DNA from: Blasia pusilla
Lineage: Eukaryota > Marchantiophyta > Marchantiopsida > Blasiales
Reading direction: 5' to 3'
Assembly: GCA_050084515.1 (NCBI GenBank)
Contig: CM114271.1
Coordinates: 30,380,001 to 30,444,000 of the forward strand
DNA length: 64,000 bases
This document shows, piece after piece, positions 19,251-31,137 of the stretch (the first letter of the stretch is position 1; each line of letters opens with the position of its first letter). The notes beneath the pieces are model-generated. The model saw only the letters and a program-made list of their open reading frames with translations, made no database searches and was not told the DNA's origin. Both the position numbers and the translations under genes were made by a program.

Positions 19251-20780
19251 TATGCGGACACTATTCTATATGATCTCAGGTTAAGTCTCTTTGAAGCTGG
19301 CACACGAACCAAATAAGAGCAAATTGAAAAAGGGTGCAGCTCTCTCCTTGCCGGGGAGAGCTGCACCCTTTAATCGTAAAGAGCTCTCCCTTTGGTGGAG
19401 TGCTACGCACCTCTCCTTCCCCGAACACGCTCCCCGCGCACTCCGTGCCTATGGCAGCCAAAGGCACGAGACTCTAAGGAGAGGCGCTACGCACTTTGTG
19501 GGCCTTACGGGCCGAAGAAGCGCGTAGCGCCTTCTTTCTCGCCATTTCGTCTCATGTCCCGTCAGTTTTTTTCTTTTTTTGAAAGCATCGGTCAGACAGT
19601 GCCCCAGTACTCGGGCCATCTTAGTTGATACTGTTAATTTCACAGAAATCCTGGTTGATCGAAAATCTGGAAAAGAGGTTTCAGCAATTTCGGCAAATTG
19701 GTGGCGCTGCTGGTTCATGGCTTTCGAAATAGGAGGCGGATATATAGAAAAAAGCTTGTCGATTTACAAAGATCCTATGAAAACATCAGGACCTTTGGAT
19801 ATGATATTTTTTGAGGTGTCATCGATCGAAGATATTCCCAAAAAAACTAGGTCGGGGCTCTAAGACTAAAAAAACATGGCTCACAGTATCAAAAGGATAC
19901 GGCCTAGTGCTAACAGACAAACCGTGGTAGGGGGCTTCCACTCGAGTCTCGGAGGACTCCCCCGAAGAAGCTCTCGGCGCCCCGCTATGCGTTCTCCACC
20001 TTTGGCCTTCGCTTTGAGAGAGTGTATTTTCTCCTCTGAAGGCCGACAGGCGCTCTCTTCCCGTTAGGGAGGAAGGGCGAAAAGCGCTCCGGCGCCGAAG
20101 GCGCCCAGAAAACGTAAACCCGTAAATAGTAAAGCCCTTTACGCCCTCCGGGCCTATGGGCCTCCGGGCCTATAACCTATCAGGGAGAAACCTGCGGGCC
20201 ATAAACTTGACAGTTTATGCGCTACGTCCCTATAGCACTCGTGCGTGGGAATAAGCCATTTCCGCAAACTTCTTTACGAAAGAAGGGCCATAGGGAGAGG
20301 GGTGTTCATATTTGTTCTAAATGTGGGTATCCAGCTAGGCCCACTCGTCTGCTGGGAGGTTTGCGTTCGCGGCAAAGTAGAAACCAAGGGGCACCTCGGG
20401 GTTATCAAGACCCTATTCTCAATATACCTGGCTTCCTTCTGGATATTGCACTAAACTCCTTGATAGGCGTACTCTACATTTCTTCGTTGCGAAGGGCTGG
20501 CAGACCAGAGTGGTGCAAGAGATTGCCTCGCCGCAAACATATAGGGTCCGTGTAGGTGACTTTTCCTTACAAAGAATGGAACAGATTCGGTGTAAGAAGC
20601 CACCATTCGAGCTACACTCTGGATAGACTAGATAGCTACTCTGCAATTAACTCGCCTCATCTATGCGTGGCATTGTGCTGTGGAGTAAATGAGATCATCT
20701 CCAAACGGTAAAGGGACTTCTGACCCATGGATCCGGGAAAAAGACCTTAGGTCTCCCATGGTATCCTAGTTCCCTCGCGA
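19250..20780. other. Organelle-like insertion with many hairpins (possible NUMT)
   Basis: The style changes abruptly: even base composition, GCGCTACGCAC and GGGCCTATGGGCC words, and compact hairpins. One is a 16-bp perfect stem at 19329-19344/19356-19371; another is GGCGCTACGC/GCGTAGCGCC near 19483-19530. A frame at 19620-19863 (VDTVNFTEILVDRKSGKE to KKTRSGL) reads like real coding sequence, but I do not recognise the protein. The hairpin-rich spacers resemble plant mitochondrial intergenic DNA. No ribosomal, nad, cox or atp gene was identified, so this call is tentative. Confidence 0.35.
19329..19371. repeat. Perfect 16-bp stem, 11-nt loop
   Basis: AAAGGGTGCAGCTCTC at 19329-19344 pairs with 19356-19371. 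No T-run or context supports a terminator. It fits the hairpin-rich tract around it. Confidence 0.85.
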
Positions 20781-22976
20781 GCTCTGTACGTCCTTCTGTT
20801 TTTTACACAATTCGATTTCCACAATTTCAGTTTTTGCACAATTTGACCATCAATGTGGAGGGATTTGTAGTAGTGTTTCCACCAGCGAAGAATTCCAACA
20901 GAGTTCTGTACTTGTCATGCAGTTTGTGTATACGGAGCAAAATCTGGCATCTCTTCATACCTAAGCTATTACACATCACAACATTTCCACTTACAGCGTG
21001 TCACATTTCACTGTGGTGTAGTTTCCTGAAGACCAGAGTTGGATCCTGCGCAGAGTCTAGGCAGATCTCTGCAGCCAAGGGATGGCATCCATCAGAGGTC
21101 GCTTTAAAAATTACATTCATGAGAAGACTGGTGGTCGGCTACATCAATTCCACTATGCAGACGCGCACAGCTAAGGGAGACGTGGGCCTAATTGTCGCCC
21201 GTCGGAGTGATCGGGTGCCAATTAGGTTCGCCCAGCTGGTGCTTGGTGCCCCACCCCATCTCCGGCGCCCAACGACGGAATGGAGCGTTGGGCACCGACT
21301 AAAAGCTTGTAAACTAAATTTCGGTTGAATCTTGCCCGTATTCAACTACCACATGCATATCAGTCCCTAAGCATCCATGAGACAACTACTACAACGCCAC
21401 CTGACATCCGAGGATATATGCAGATTCCATCTTCAAATGCCACAAGTTGTTGCTGTTCAGTACCAAATTCTTTACGCTGTACTGTTAGGTCCTCGTGTAC
21501 ACAGTCCTTATGCATGTCCAGAATCCTCGTTCGAAGTCTTTTAGTCTTCGCAAAGAAAGAACGAAGACTTCACTTTTCTTTGTGAAGCACTTGCGCTTGG
21601 TCTCCTATGAGCTTTTTCCGCCGAAAAGCTTTGTGTGTCAGGGCTTCGCGGAGACCCGGAGCCTTTGCTACTCACTCTCGTGTAACAACGTTATGATCTT
21701 CACTTATTTATCTGAAGATAGTCCGTCCCTCCGGTGTTATTAGGGTTTCTCCTCCTGGAGAAGTCTGTCTTCTTACAGACATCTTCCTCTATTCCTCGGA
21801 GTTGTATTCCATCCACTATGGTACAAAAACATTCTTCTCTCTTTATTTCGTCTTCGGAGTCATATTTAAAGAAGATTTTGTCTTCCCTATTCTAAGCACT
21901 CCATCTTTTTCAAAAGGCTTTGTAATAATTTCCAAAATTGGTCCACCTCACAAGCTGCCACAAGTTTCCCACACCTTAACTGCCAACCTAAAACCACCCC
22001 ACCCTTGCACTCACTCTTGCAAGGGGCTCTCGACCAATGTAAATGTGTTCAAGTCCCATTCTTCAGTTGGATAAAATCAGCACATTTTTTATATGACTTT
22101 TTGACGACCGCAGAATGTGAATTTTTAATGGTCGGATGTTAGTAGGATATGAATTTAGGATACATCTTTTTAACGATCGGATGTTAGTAAAATATGAATT
22201 TTTAACGGTCGGATGTTAATAGGATATGAAATTCTAACGGATTTTCCGAACCTCCAGGCATACATCTTGTTGTGTTTCCGAACTCTGTTATGAAAACTCA
22301 AAAACCCTAATCGAGGGTTTCATATTCATGGTTATGGGTGTATCAAAATACTTTATTTTTACAAGGCGCAGAGTAACTACTCGGAAATGGGTGCCTTGGG
22401 GGTTAAGGCTAATCCCTATTGAACCTGAGGAGTCCCCTATGGACCTTAACTTGATTATCCCCATTGGTTGCGTGACCGAGCAATTTCTCTTTCTTAATGT
22501 ACAACCGTGAGAAAAAGTAATGATATTACACATAAATTCAATTTTTTGCATTTAGCACGTGAAAATAAAAAAGACACTCGTTCACTAAAAGAATATAGAT
22601 GATGACCCCATCGAAAAATTCACCCCCACGAAGTCCGGGATCCGCGTGTCCCATTCGGCGGAAAATGGTCAGGATTCAGGAAGAGCTCCGTGATATCCGT
22701 CGGTCGTTCGTCAGTCGTCTGGACTGCAGGAGAAGGCTGGGAGGATGTGGTGGATGCAGCTCCGCGATTCAGTTCTTGTGAGTGTCAATTGTAACAGGAG
22801 CTGGAAATGTTTCGCAATTCGACCAGAAAGACAATAATCCCGAGGAGCAGTTGACCGTGCGGACTGATTCGGGAGAGGAGAAGGTTAATTCGGCGGCGTT
22901 TTTTTTTGCAGCGTTGAAGAATTGGAGCTGAGGTGATGGTCGTGAATTGAGGGGCGGGGATATTCGGTTCAGCGAA
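20781..22976. other. Intergenic upstream of the P450 gene
   Basis: No coding domain seen. An 8-bp inverted pair, GCCCAACG/CGTTGGGC, lies near 21270-21290, CTTCG-type short hairpins near 21530-21600, and a three-copy short repeat at 22118-22235. A fragment of the dispersed repeat found at 26950-27385 lies near 22500-22600. Confidence 0.45.
22118..22235. repeat. Three copies of a short direct repeat
   Basis: The word GGTCGGATGTTAGTA (with small changes) followed by ATATGAATTT recurs at about 22132, 22175 and 22208, spaced about 30-45 bp. It lies about 750 bp upstream of the P450 start. It could be a promoter repeat or a relic; the sequence alone does not tell. Confidence 0.6.
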
Positions 22977-25900
22977 ATGGAGAACGCAAACGCGGATCGT
23001 TCGTCTGCGCACTGGAGCCGCCGGGGATTTCCAATGTCAACAAGCTCCATGCTTCTCGCAGTGTGCATCGCTTCGGTGCTACTGGTCCTCGTTTATCTCC
23101 GTTCTCGTTCCGATGGGATTCGCCTTCCGCCGGGACCTCGCGCTTGGCCCATAATAGGGCACCTCCATTTGCTGGGAAAGTTGCCCCATCGATCTTTAGC
23201 CAACCTTGCGATGAAGTACGGGCCGCTCATGTCCTTGCGACTAGGAAATGTCTATGCGGTGATCGTTTCGTCTCCTGATATGGCGCGGGAGATCCTCAAG
23301 AATCAGGACCAGGTTTTCGCCTCGCGTCCCTCGACCAGTATCGCCGAGGTCTTCGCCCACGGTAGACAGGACATAGTGTGGGCACCATACGGCCCACAGT
23401 GGCGCTTCTTTCGAAAGGTCTGCACCCTGGAGCTTTTCACAGCGAAGCGCATCGGACACTTTCAGGTGTGTACTCCGTTCTTTCTATACCAAGCACCGCA
23501 TCTCTAGGGCCATGCGAACTGCACTGCGTACCCACATAAATCACTACTTGCATCCACGGAATGAATCAGAGGGCAACTTCCTCCTGCGTGCTCCCAAAGA
23601 AGCCTTCAGCACACCATCCGTAGGTTTGCCCATGAATGAATGTGTGATAAATTATTAACTCGGGTGGATCGGTCATCCGTGACAGCACTCAGTAAAGGAG
23701 GAGATTTTGGCCACGGTGCAGCGTATACTCGCACTGGGACATGGAGGGAAGCCCGTAGAGTTGGATGAGAAGCTGTTGGAAATGTCTAGTAACAGTATAT
23801 CGCGGATTCTCTTCGGCAAATCCTTCTCGACACGCGAGAGCCTGGGAGAGGCCAAGGAGTTCTGGGCGCTGTTCAAGGAAACCTTCGAAGTGGGAGCAAC
23901 CCTCATTCCCGCGGATGTGATTCCCTTTTTGAAAGGTCTAGACGTCGGTGGTCATGAGAAGCGACTACGCAAGTTGACAGAAAAGTTCGACGCATTTTTC
24001 GCGTCCATCATAGCCGAGCACCGAGGAAGAGCGGAATCCGAACGCAGCGGGAAGGCAGAAGACTTCGTGGATGTTCTGTTGACTATCAGACACGACAAGG
24101 ATGGATCTCTCCTCACGGATTCTCAGATTATCGCCATTCTCGGGGTGCGTAAATCCATCCAAACCGAGTTTGATTAGATCAATTCTTTCCTATCGTACTG
24201 GACAGCAAGTACCATCGTCGCCTTCGATCACGTGTGTTAGAGAGCCACAGAATGACACGTGACGTCCTTTCTAACTCGCTTTGCGCGTGACCAATGTGGG
24301 GGGTTACGAGTAAAGTAATGCCGGCGGTTCAAATTGGAAATTTTCGATTTATATTAAGCTTTTTATCAAAAAGACATTGGGATAAAAAATAAAATATTAC
24401 TTTTTATAACATCTTAGTAACATGTTAGAACTTTTAGAATCACGGGTTTTATTCGTCTACGATTTTAAAAATATAAATTCATCTAATTTTAACTTTTAAA
24501 AAAATAATTAAATAATAAATTAATTCACACGTGATATTTTGGGATTGAAATTTTAATTTTAATGGAAAAATAAAATATTTTCATTAATTAAATTTAATTA
24601 TTTAGTGAATTTAACTTTGGTTTAAGAATGAAAGGGTGAGATTAGATGCTTTTCAAACTTTAATGAAAGATAGAAATTATTTAAAATATTTGGGTATTAT
24701 TTAAAAGAGAAAATTTCAATTTCAAGATTTGAAAACTAGAGATAAAATATTTAAAGAAAAATAATTATAAAGGACTTCAAATCGATTTTCGTGTGTTAAT
24801 ACGGGCATGCCAACTACTACTATTAACTAGCACAAGAAAATGAGACCCGTGTCTTAATCCAAAAGATACAGTGGTAAGGGAGGGCCTTCAAGTTCAGGCC
24901 TTAGGGTGGGGAATATGGAGGGGAACTTGTGATGTGCTTTCACGGGTCCTAACTAGTATGAGATACTACTGTTTTCAAGTGGAAATTTTTGATATATGAT
25001 CTTGTCTAAATCAAGAAATAATGAAAAAGAAAAGAGGAAAGAAAATATGCAATGGGTCAAAAATCAGTCAAAAATGATGAAAGTAAATTCAAAGAATGAT
25101 GAACGGTGTTTCAAAACAAATTTTCGGAAGGAGTGATTCTATATTTTCACTGAAAAATGGGGGGTAGAAAATTGATTTATTTTCCTAATTAAATTTAAAA
25201 AATACAGAAAAAAAATCAAAAACAAATAGAATGTGTACATTAATACTCTTTGAACCGAAATCTGACCTTGAAATCTTTAAGTCTAGAAGGCCTGTTATAA
25301 GGTTGTTAATATTTTATGACCATCTATCTTCTTGTTATAAGAGTGTATACTTGAAGTGGATAAAGTTTGACTAGTATTTGTGTGCATACTATATGCGTCG
25401 ACCATATTTATGATCTATCTAGTCAACATTGAATTTCGTTTCTTCTTTTTGGAAGAACAGAATCGAATGCCAAACTTTGAATTTTCCCTGCTTCAGATCT
25501 GCTAAATAGATACAAATACAAAGGAGAATCTGCCTGATGTTTTTGGCTGGTGAGTCAAAAATTGAATTGGAAATCTGCAAATTCTTCCGGCTAGCTCAAC
25601 GTGCGTTACCCCAATTCTCCCAAGACATTAGGACCAATAACGTTCTTCCAATAAGAGGATAAAACAATGGAGAAAGTGATATTTTCTTTCATGTTCTTAT
25701 TCTTAAATTTGTTCTCTCTTTATTGAAATTGTTTATTATGTGCTTTTGCTGTTAAACTCATTTTCCTTTTCCTATTAAAAAATAAAATTGATGGGAAAAT
25801 CTGATCCGCATGCATCCTTTTGATACAGACACCGATTTCTTTTTCTTTTCTTGTGCCCGAAATTCTACTCGATCTTCCTTCGGTCTATCCAAAGTTCACT

Positions 25901-26645
25901 TCATCTTTCCAAGACTTTCCTTTATCCAAAGTTCAATTGTCTTGAGGGAAACCTCTTTTTTTCCGCGAGTAATGTATATGTTGTCGGCGTGCAGGATATG
26001 CTGTTAGCTGGTACGGATACCTCCGCTAATCAAGTGGCTTGGACTACTTCGGAGCTCCTTCGACGACCCGAATATCTCCGGAAAGTCCAGGCCGAACTCG
26101 ACGCCGTGGTGGGGAACGAAAGATTGGTAGAGGAGTCGGACCTTACTCGACTCAAATACCTGCAAGCGGTGGTCAAAGAATCGTTCCGACTCCATCCCGT
26201 GGCTCCGTTGCTTCTGCCGCATGAATCGATCATGGCCACCATCGTGGCAGGTTACCATATCCCGGCAAAGACCAGAGTTTTGGTGAACGCCTACGCGATT
26301 CAGAGGGATCCTGCAGTGTGGAAGGATCCGCTAACCTTCGATCCAGACAGGTTTCTCAGAAGCTCCATAGATTTGAAAGGCCAGGATTTTGAGCTCTTGG
26401 CGTTCGGATCGGGTCGGCGGGTCTGCCCGGGGATGAACTTGGGCTTGTTAACCATACAATTGACTTGCGCTTTGATCCTCCAGACCTGTGAAGTTTCTCT
26501 CCCCGATGGGATGAATCCAGAGGACGTCGACATGGGCGAGGGTTTCGGGCTAACCATGCCTAGAGCTCAACAACTCCGAATCGTGGCCTCTCCACGCATG
26601 CCGACATCACTCTCCGATGTGCCCAATATCAAGATTTCCCCTTAG
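22977..26645 (+). CDS. Cytochrome P450, CYP71 clan (A-type), three exons
   Basis: Joined exons 22977-23465, 23686-24144 and 25995-26645, all in phase 0 with GT/AG borders (donors GTGTGT and GTGCGT; acceptors GACAG and GTGCAG), give 532 aa, the usual P450 length. An N-terminal membrane anchor (MLLAVCIASVLLVLVYL) leads into the proline hinge PPGPRAWPIIG. Then come the I-helix AGTDTS (oxygen activation), ExxR as ESFR, DPDRF, and the heme loop FGSGRRVCPG with the axial Cys. The enzyme would sit on the ER and use a P450 reductase to hydroxylate a small molecule. Substrate and CYP family cannot be told by eye. The start could also be ATG 23034. Intron 2 (24145-25994) is 1850 bp and AT-rich. The gene looks intact. 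Confidence 0.93.
24145..25994 (+). other. P450 intron 2, AT-rich, no gene seen
   Basis: 1850 bp with long AT-rich stretches (24330-24780 and 25140-25260) and no domain-bearing frame. The last 150 bases are pyrimidine-rich before the acceptor GTGCAG. It interrupts the gene just before the I-helix. Confidence 0.8.
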
Positions 26646-27793
26646 TTTTGGGCCATGGCCGATGGTCCAAGACAGATCCTTCAAAACCTTTGCAATAACC
26701 TTCTAAAAGTGATGAACGTATATACAATAATCTACTGGTAGGTAGATCGTAGTTGAAATTCTCTTTGTGCTCAATAGAATTCGTAGCACTAGATACCCAC
26801 TCTATGTGATCTTGGCTTGGTGTAAACCCGATGGGGACTTCACATAATTATTTTTGACACTTATGTAGATGAAAATAAATTCACTTAAGGGCGAGCAAGA
26901 TGTTTCGGTGTTTATTTTTTAGAGAAAAAATATACCTCTCATTTTGTTAATAATATAGACTAGTAAGGTACCCGTGCAACGTACGCCAAATAAAAATTTT
27001 TCTGAAGAGTTGGTGTATAATCCGTGAAGGGAAGAGATTAATGATGTTGCACCTAAATTCAATATGTTTTTTGTTGCACGTAGCATGTGGAACAATTTCT
27101 CGTTGTCCAGTTGTCATGTGTCAAAGATAGAGGTATTTGCGAATCAAATAGGCACTCCCATAATAATATAGATAAGTTGCCCATGGGATGTAAAAGAAAT
27201 AAAAAAGTGTTTGAAAAGTTAGTATATAATCCGTGAAGAGAAGATATTAACAATGTTGCACATAAATTCAAATATTTTTCTTGTTGTCTGTAGCATGTGA
27301 AACATTTTCTTGGTGCCCAATTGCCATGTGTCAAGCATAGAAGTGTTTGCAAATCAAGAAGACACTCTCCAATAATAGTATAGATGATATATGAGATACT
27401 AGGAAATTCAAAATGGAGTCTTGGTTTAAATTCTTTTATGCATTGAAAGACTAATCCCCACTCCCCCGACAGCTACTTTGTTGTGGGCTTGCCCATAAAA
27501 TACTCTTTCAATTTTGGAAACACATGTGCCAAGGATTGATGACATAATGTGAGGCTTGTGGACTCTTTGAATAAGATAGACTACTTTTCCCCTCATTTTG
27601 AGAAAAATCCAAACCTTCCCTTTTTCCCTCCCCACTTTTATATCTTCCTGTTTTTCATCTTGCACAGATAGTATTTCTTATCCTCTTGTATGGGCCTATG
27701 GAATTCTCATTTCCAACCTAATAAATTTTCCTACCTTTTAAAAGTATTTAATACATGGAAAAATATGAAATAGTGAAGGAACCCAAAATAAAG
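26646..27793. other. P450 3' flank with two tandem copies of a dispersed repeat
   Basis: 26646-26950 is probable 3' UTR and flank. From about 26955 (ACTAGTAAGGTACCCGTGCAACG) to 27172 and again from 27173 to 27385 there are two head-to-tail copies of a roughly 210-bp repeat. Each has TAATCCGTGAAG, TTGCAC...AAATTCAA, AGCATGTG and CAATAATA-TATAGAT. Related fragments sit near 14000-14170, 22510-22600, 30350-30385 and 39410-39430. The start motif resembles common plant MITE/Helitron-like repeats, but I cannot assign it. 27386-27793 shows nothing. Confidence 0.5.
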
Positions 27794-27845
27794 CGGTTGG
27801 CTCTTAACCGATAGGTCGTAGGCTCGAGTCCTACTTAGGGAGATG
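27794..27845 (+). tRNA. tRNA-Lys(CUU)-like 3' part, probably a pseudogene or SINE piece
   Basis: The sequence has an anticodon arm with loop CTCTTAA (anticodon CTT) and the T arm GTAGG-CTCGAGT-CCTAC with a perfect 5-bp stem. It closely resembles the 3' half of plant tRNA-Lys. The 5' half (acceptor strand, D arm with TAGCTCAG) is not recognisable, and the T loop starts C instead of T. I call it a truncated tRNA pseudogene or a tRNA-derived repeat. Confidence 0.5.
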
Positions 27846-28260
27846 TTTGTTTGGACTTTTAAAAGTAGGTATCATTGTTCATTGCTTATGTTGATATAAA
27901 ATTGCAAAAGAAAGGATGCACTTTAAAAAAAGAAAACAATGTTCTGTCTCTTTGGAGTAATGAAAAAACTAAGATAAGCAAATGGCTTATTATTTTTTCT
28001 ATTGGCATTGTCAAAGCTTAATTTGAGTAAAGGTTTCTACTTGAAAATACCTAACAGGATTTTTTTTTTCATTTTTTAATTTTGCCTTGGTCTCCGAATA
28101 ATAACAAATCATTGAAATACATTCTTATTAAAAACTTGTTTTAATAAGATTATTCCTATTTAAATTTATTTTATGCTTAAAAAATTCCATATTATAATAT
28201 CTTTGATATTAATAAATTTTGATAATATATTAACTTTCATCACTATTGCTCAGAAATCAG

Positions 28261-28342
28261 AAATTATTTTTCTTTTCCGCTCACTATTACCAAGTGAGCG
28301 ATAGTGATGAAAGTGATAGTGAGCGGAAAAGAAAAATAATTT
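28261..28342. repeat. 27-bp perfect inverted repeat (foldback)
   Basis: The arm at 28261-28287 is the exact reverse complement of 28316-28342, with a 28-nt spacer. An outer pair (TTCATCACTAT near 28237, ATAGTGATGAA near 28350) extends the symmetry. The spacer itself repeats GTGAGCGATAGTGATGAAAGTGATAGTGAG-like units. It may be a small foldback/MITE or a hairpin RNA source. Confidence 0.85.
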
Positions 28343-28845
28343 ATGATCGATAGTGATGAATTTTTCTCCCCCTCCTCTTATCAATCCCCAGGTCCCCACT
28401 CAAACACAAATAAAATATTATTTTGCTCATGCCATCCTACTCCTAATGCTTCTAAACCCCCAAGGTTGAACACAAGCAAAGTTCGTATCCATGGATATAT
28501 CTGTCCCTAGGATAAACATGTCCATGCGAGATTGAGTTCTCGTCGCCTGTAACGTAGACCCGGGCTTGGCCACGCCATTCTTGACCAAGCAACCCTCTCG
28601 TGATTCTCACCACCCATTTTCCAGCTCGTGCCTCGCTTGCATTGGTTTGTGTCATGCCTGCACTTGCCCCAATCCCGAGCCCATGGGGGAAATTTGGGTA
28701 CCAAAAAAACCTGGACGGGGGAACTGCTTGGCATATCTATCCCATGACGAGAGGTATTACGCTAGCTAAGCTTGTAATGATTGTGGCTCCCCAAAAGCTC
28801 ATTTGACCCCAAGGTAATATGTATCCTATAAAAGCTGGTAGAGTA
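28343..28845. other. No gene recognised
   Basis: Short open frames at 28452-28806 on both strands lack domains. The boundary with R3 at about 28846 is abrupt. Confidence 0.5.
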
Positions 28846-29860
28846 CCACAATGGTATGGTTTGGAAAGATCTTGTGCATAACTATGCGTCATGTCACCTT
28901 CCCAACATTGACGGTATAATTCATCCGAGCTTAGAAATAGTTTGTGTATGCTTGAGATATGTATTGTGTGGTTTTTCCCTTGGTGCAACCATTGTGCTTG
29001 TGTGTGATGGATATTCGAGAGGGTGGCATATGGCATGTTTAACGTTACCTCTCACTAGGATTCCTCAGGGACGATGGATGTGTCCCACATGTACATAGAG
29101 TAGATACTAGGTAGTTATGCATTCCAACTTGTATTTGTGATATGGATGACAAGAAGACGATTAATGATGGGGCCACATAAGCACCTGACCTTTTGGCTCT
29201 TCGTGTCCTAGAGATGTATGTCATAGTAGGTAGGAATAGATGGTTAATATTTGGAGTTAGAGGGACCTAATCACGAGCTAGGGGGGAAATTGGAGATATT
29301 TTGGTACTCTATTGTCTCGATGACATTGTTTGGATGTCATAAGTTGAGCATGGGATCCTGTGTGTTTATGTATTTATTTGGTAACAATGATGTATATTGA
29401 ATAGCAATGTGTATGCGCACAATCACTGTCACATATTTTAGAATATATCGATAAGTCTATAGTAGAGTGTCTTCAAGGATAGTGGAGGATAGTCTCAAGA
29501 GTTTGAGGATGACCTGTTGAGGCCACAAGTAACGTGAGAGAGCAGGTTTCCCCTTCATTTCGGCTCATTTGGAGTCATGTACAGAAACTTACTATTTAGA
29601 GTAAGTCACCATTTTGAGTGTAGCTGACTTCCCAATTTGGAAAGTGGCCCTTGACCTCCTACAGCAGGTCAAGAGCCAAGGAGGTGACCTACGAGCATAT
29701 CTTACCGGGGAGAGAGTTTGAGAGAGGGAAGGGGACATACCAAAGGAGAGAGAGCTTTGTAACTCATTCTCTCTTTGTTGAACCTCTTGGCATGAGGCGG
29801 TGGTGCTATGGTTCTTCTTGTATGTGGATTTGGTTTGACATGAACACTCAAAACTTCATC
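28846..29860 (+). mobile_element. R3: 3' end fragment of a family member (PHD, S1, L2)
   Basis: It starts within pol at the WKDLVHN block and includes a PHD finger (28955-29098). Then come a non-coding 3' region, a purine tract AGGGGGGAAA (29279-29288), S1 (about 29290-29426) and L2 from TGTCACATATTTTAG at 29427. L2 aligns with R0 L1, so both belong to one subfamily. The 5' part is missing. No S2 copy was found after L2, so the right end is lost or diverged; the end near 29860 is where similarity to R0 stops. Confidence 0.75.
28856..29098 (+). pseudogene. R3 pol C-terminus with PHD finger
   Basis: An 80-aa open frame ending in TAG. It reads [15 protein letters not shown], then [27 protein letters not shown]. 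This is the most continuous PHD copy in the window, but the fourth ligand Cys is Tyr (CDGY instead of CDGC), so zinc binding is probably weakened. The frame has no upstream pol. Confidence 0.75.
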
Positions 29861-31085
29861 TATCACCCATGCTTGAACTATAGACCCCTCGTGACTTCAC
29901 TCCACTATGCCAATCAATCTTGAAGGAGTAAGTATGATTTGGCAACGTAACTACAAGCTCTTGATTTTCCTTGTTCATAAACTATTTTGGTCCTCCAACA
30001 ATATCACTTTGCTCAAAATTGAAGGTTCACTTTTGATCTTGGTCAAGAATTTTGGGCTTTTGTGGTGGTAACTCGTACATTTTCAATGTTTTGCTACTGG
30101 AAACGCTAACTCTGATTTTTATATGGAATTTCTATACAAGGAAATGCTATATTTTAGGTTAATATTTCCAGGTGTTTTTACTAGTTAAAATTGTAAGATC
30201 TCCTCGAATATTCGTATGGGTTGGCTCAACAACCCAACAGAACTAAATCCCCAAACTCATAGTTGATTTCTTAAATCAATTTTAAATGATCTTAGTGGTT
30301 AAGCAATCCTATTGGCTAAGAGGGTTGGGTGTCAAGACAAGAGGTGTTAGAAAATGAAAAGGGCACTCAATAATAATATAGAAGATAAATGATTTATAGA
30401 GATGCATGATTGTTATGAATCATTTATTAGGTATTTATTTTCCAAGATACTTGTGCCCATATGGTTTTCATGAAAATATTCACTAATCAAATATTCAAGT
30501 GAATTTGTAATAAAACTTTTTCCATCACTTATAGGAATCACTAATGGAGTGTAATGCCATAAATTAATGGATGTGTGTTAACTTATTATCTGTCTAATTT
30601 GGTAAATATATGTATTATCATTGTAGAATGGGTTTTCAATTTTTCAAACATTCCTCTCATACATGCCCTTCTCATGTGAAGAAGATGTTGGTGTATGGTG
30701 TAGAAAGGAAAACTAGGTTTAAAAAATTAGAGTAAAGTAAAGTAACCAAAAAAAGTTGAATTTTTGAAGATAGAGAAAAATATTAGGTTCCAAATAAGGA
30801 GGGATCCTAGGGTACTAGAATTTAGGGCTTAGGGTTTTACAAGGTTGTACAAAAATGGACTTGTCCATACGTCAAAAAATCCAACCCTGTGAAACACGCC
30901 CAGGGCCTTAATAAAGGATTAATTCAACAACTACTAAGCTGTTACGCGGCCTTCTTCTTCATTTGGACTTAACCAATATGCCCCGAATGAGGATTTGAAA
31001 TTACAGCAGAATACCCCAAATACTATTGGAAATATCGCTTATGCGGGCTACAAGGCCCGTAAAATCTGAATAAGTTATCATGGAC
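29861..31085. other. AT-rich region, no gene; probable organelle intron sequence from about 30880
   Basis: 29861-30880 shows only AT-rich sequence and one dispersed-repeat scrap near 30350-30385. From about 30880 to 31085 composition becomes more even, leading straight into a group II intron domain V. It may be upstream parts of the same intron. Confidence 0.4.
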
Positions 31086-31119
31086 GAGCCACACGTAGGG
31101 AAACTTGCACGTGTGGTTC
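31086..31119 (+). ncRNA. Group II intron domain V (organelle-derived insertion)
   Basis: Exactly 34 nt with the domain V fold. A 10-bp lower stem GAGCCACACG/CGTGTGGTTC carries the catalytic AGC in its second to fourth bases. Then come a 2-nt CA bulge on the 3' side, a short upper stem and a GAAA tetraloop. 31120-31145 (TGACCGGGGGGAAGAACCC) can form the following domain VI. Such introns belong to plant mitochondria and plastids, so this is a nuclear fragment of organelle DNA. The rest of the intron was not delimited. Confidence 0.8.
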
Positions 31120-31137
31120 TGACCGGGGGGAAGAACC

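Noticed and set aside
22947-22976. P450 start at the upstream TTG
   Set aside because: The frame is open but the first ATG is 22977; a TTG start is not expected in a plant nuclear gene.
23241-23459. Antisense frames across the P450 exons
   Set aside because: Shadow ORFs; the plus strand carries the full set of P450 motifs with consistent splice sites.
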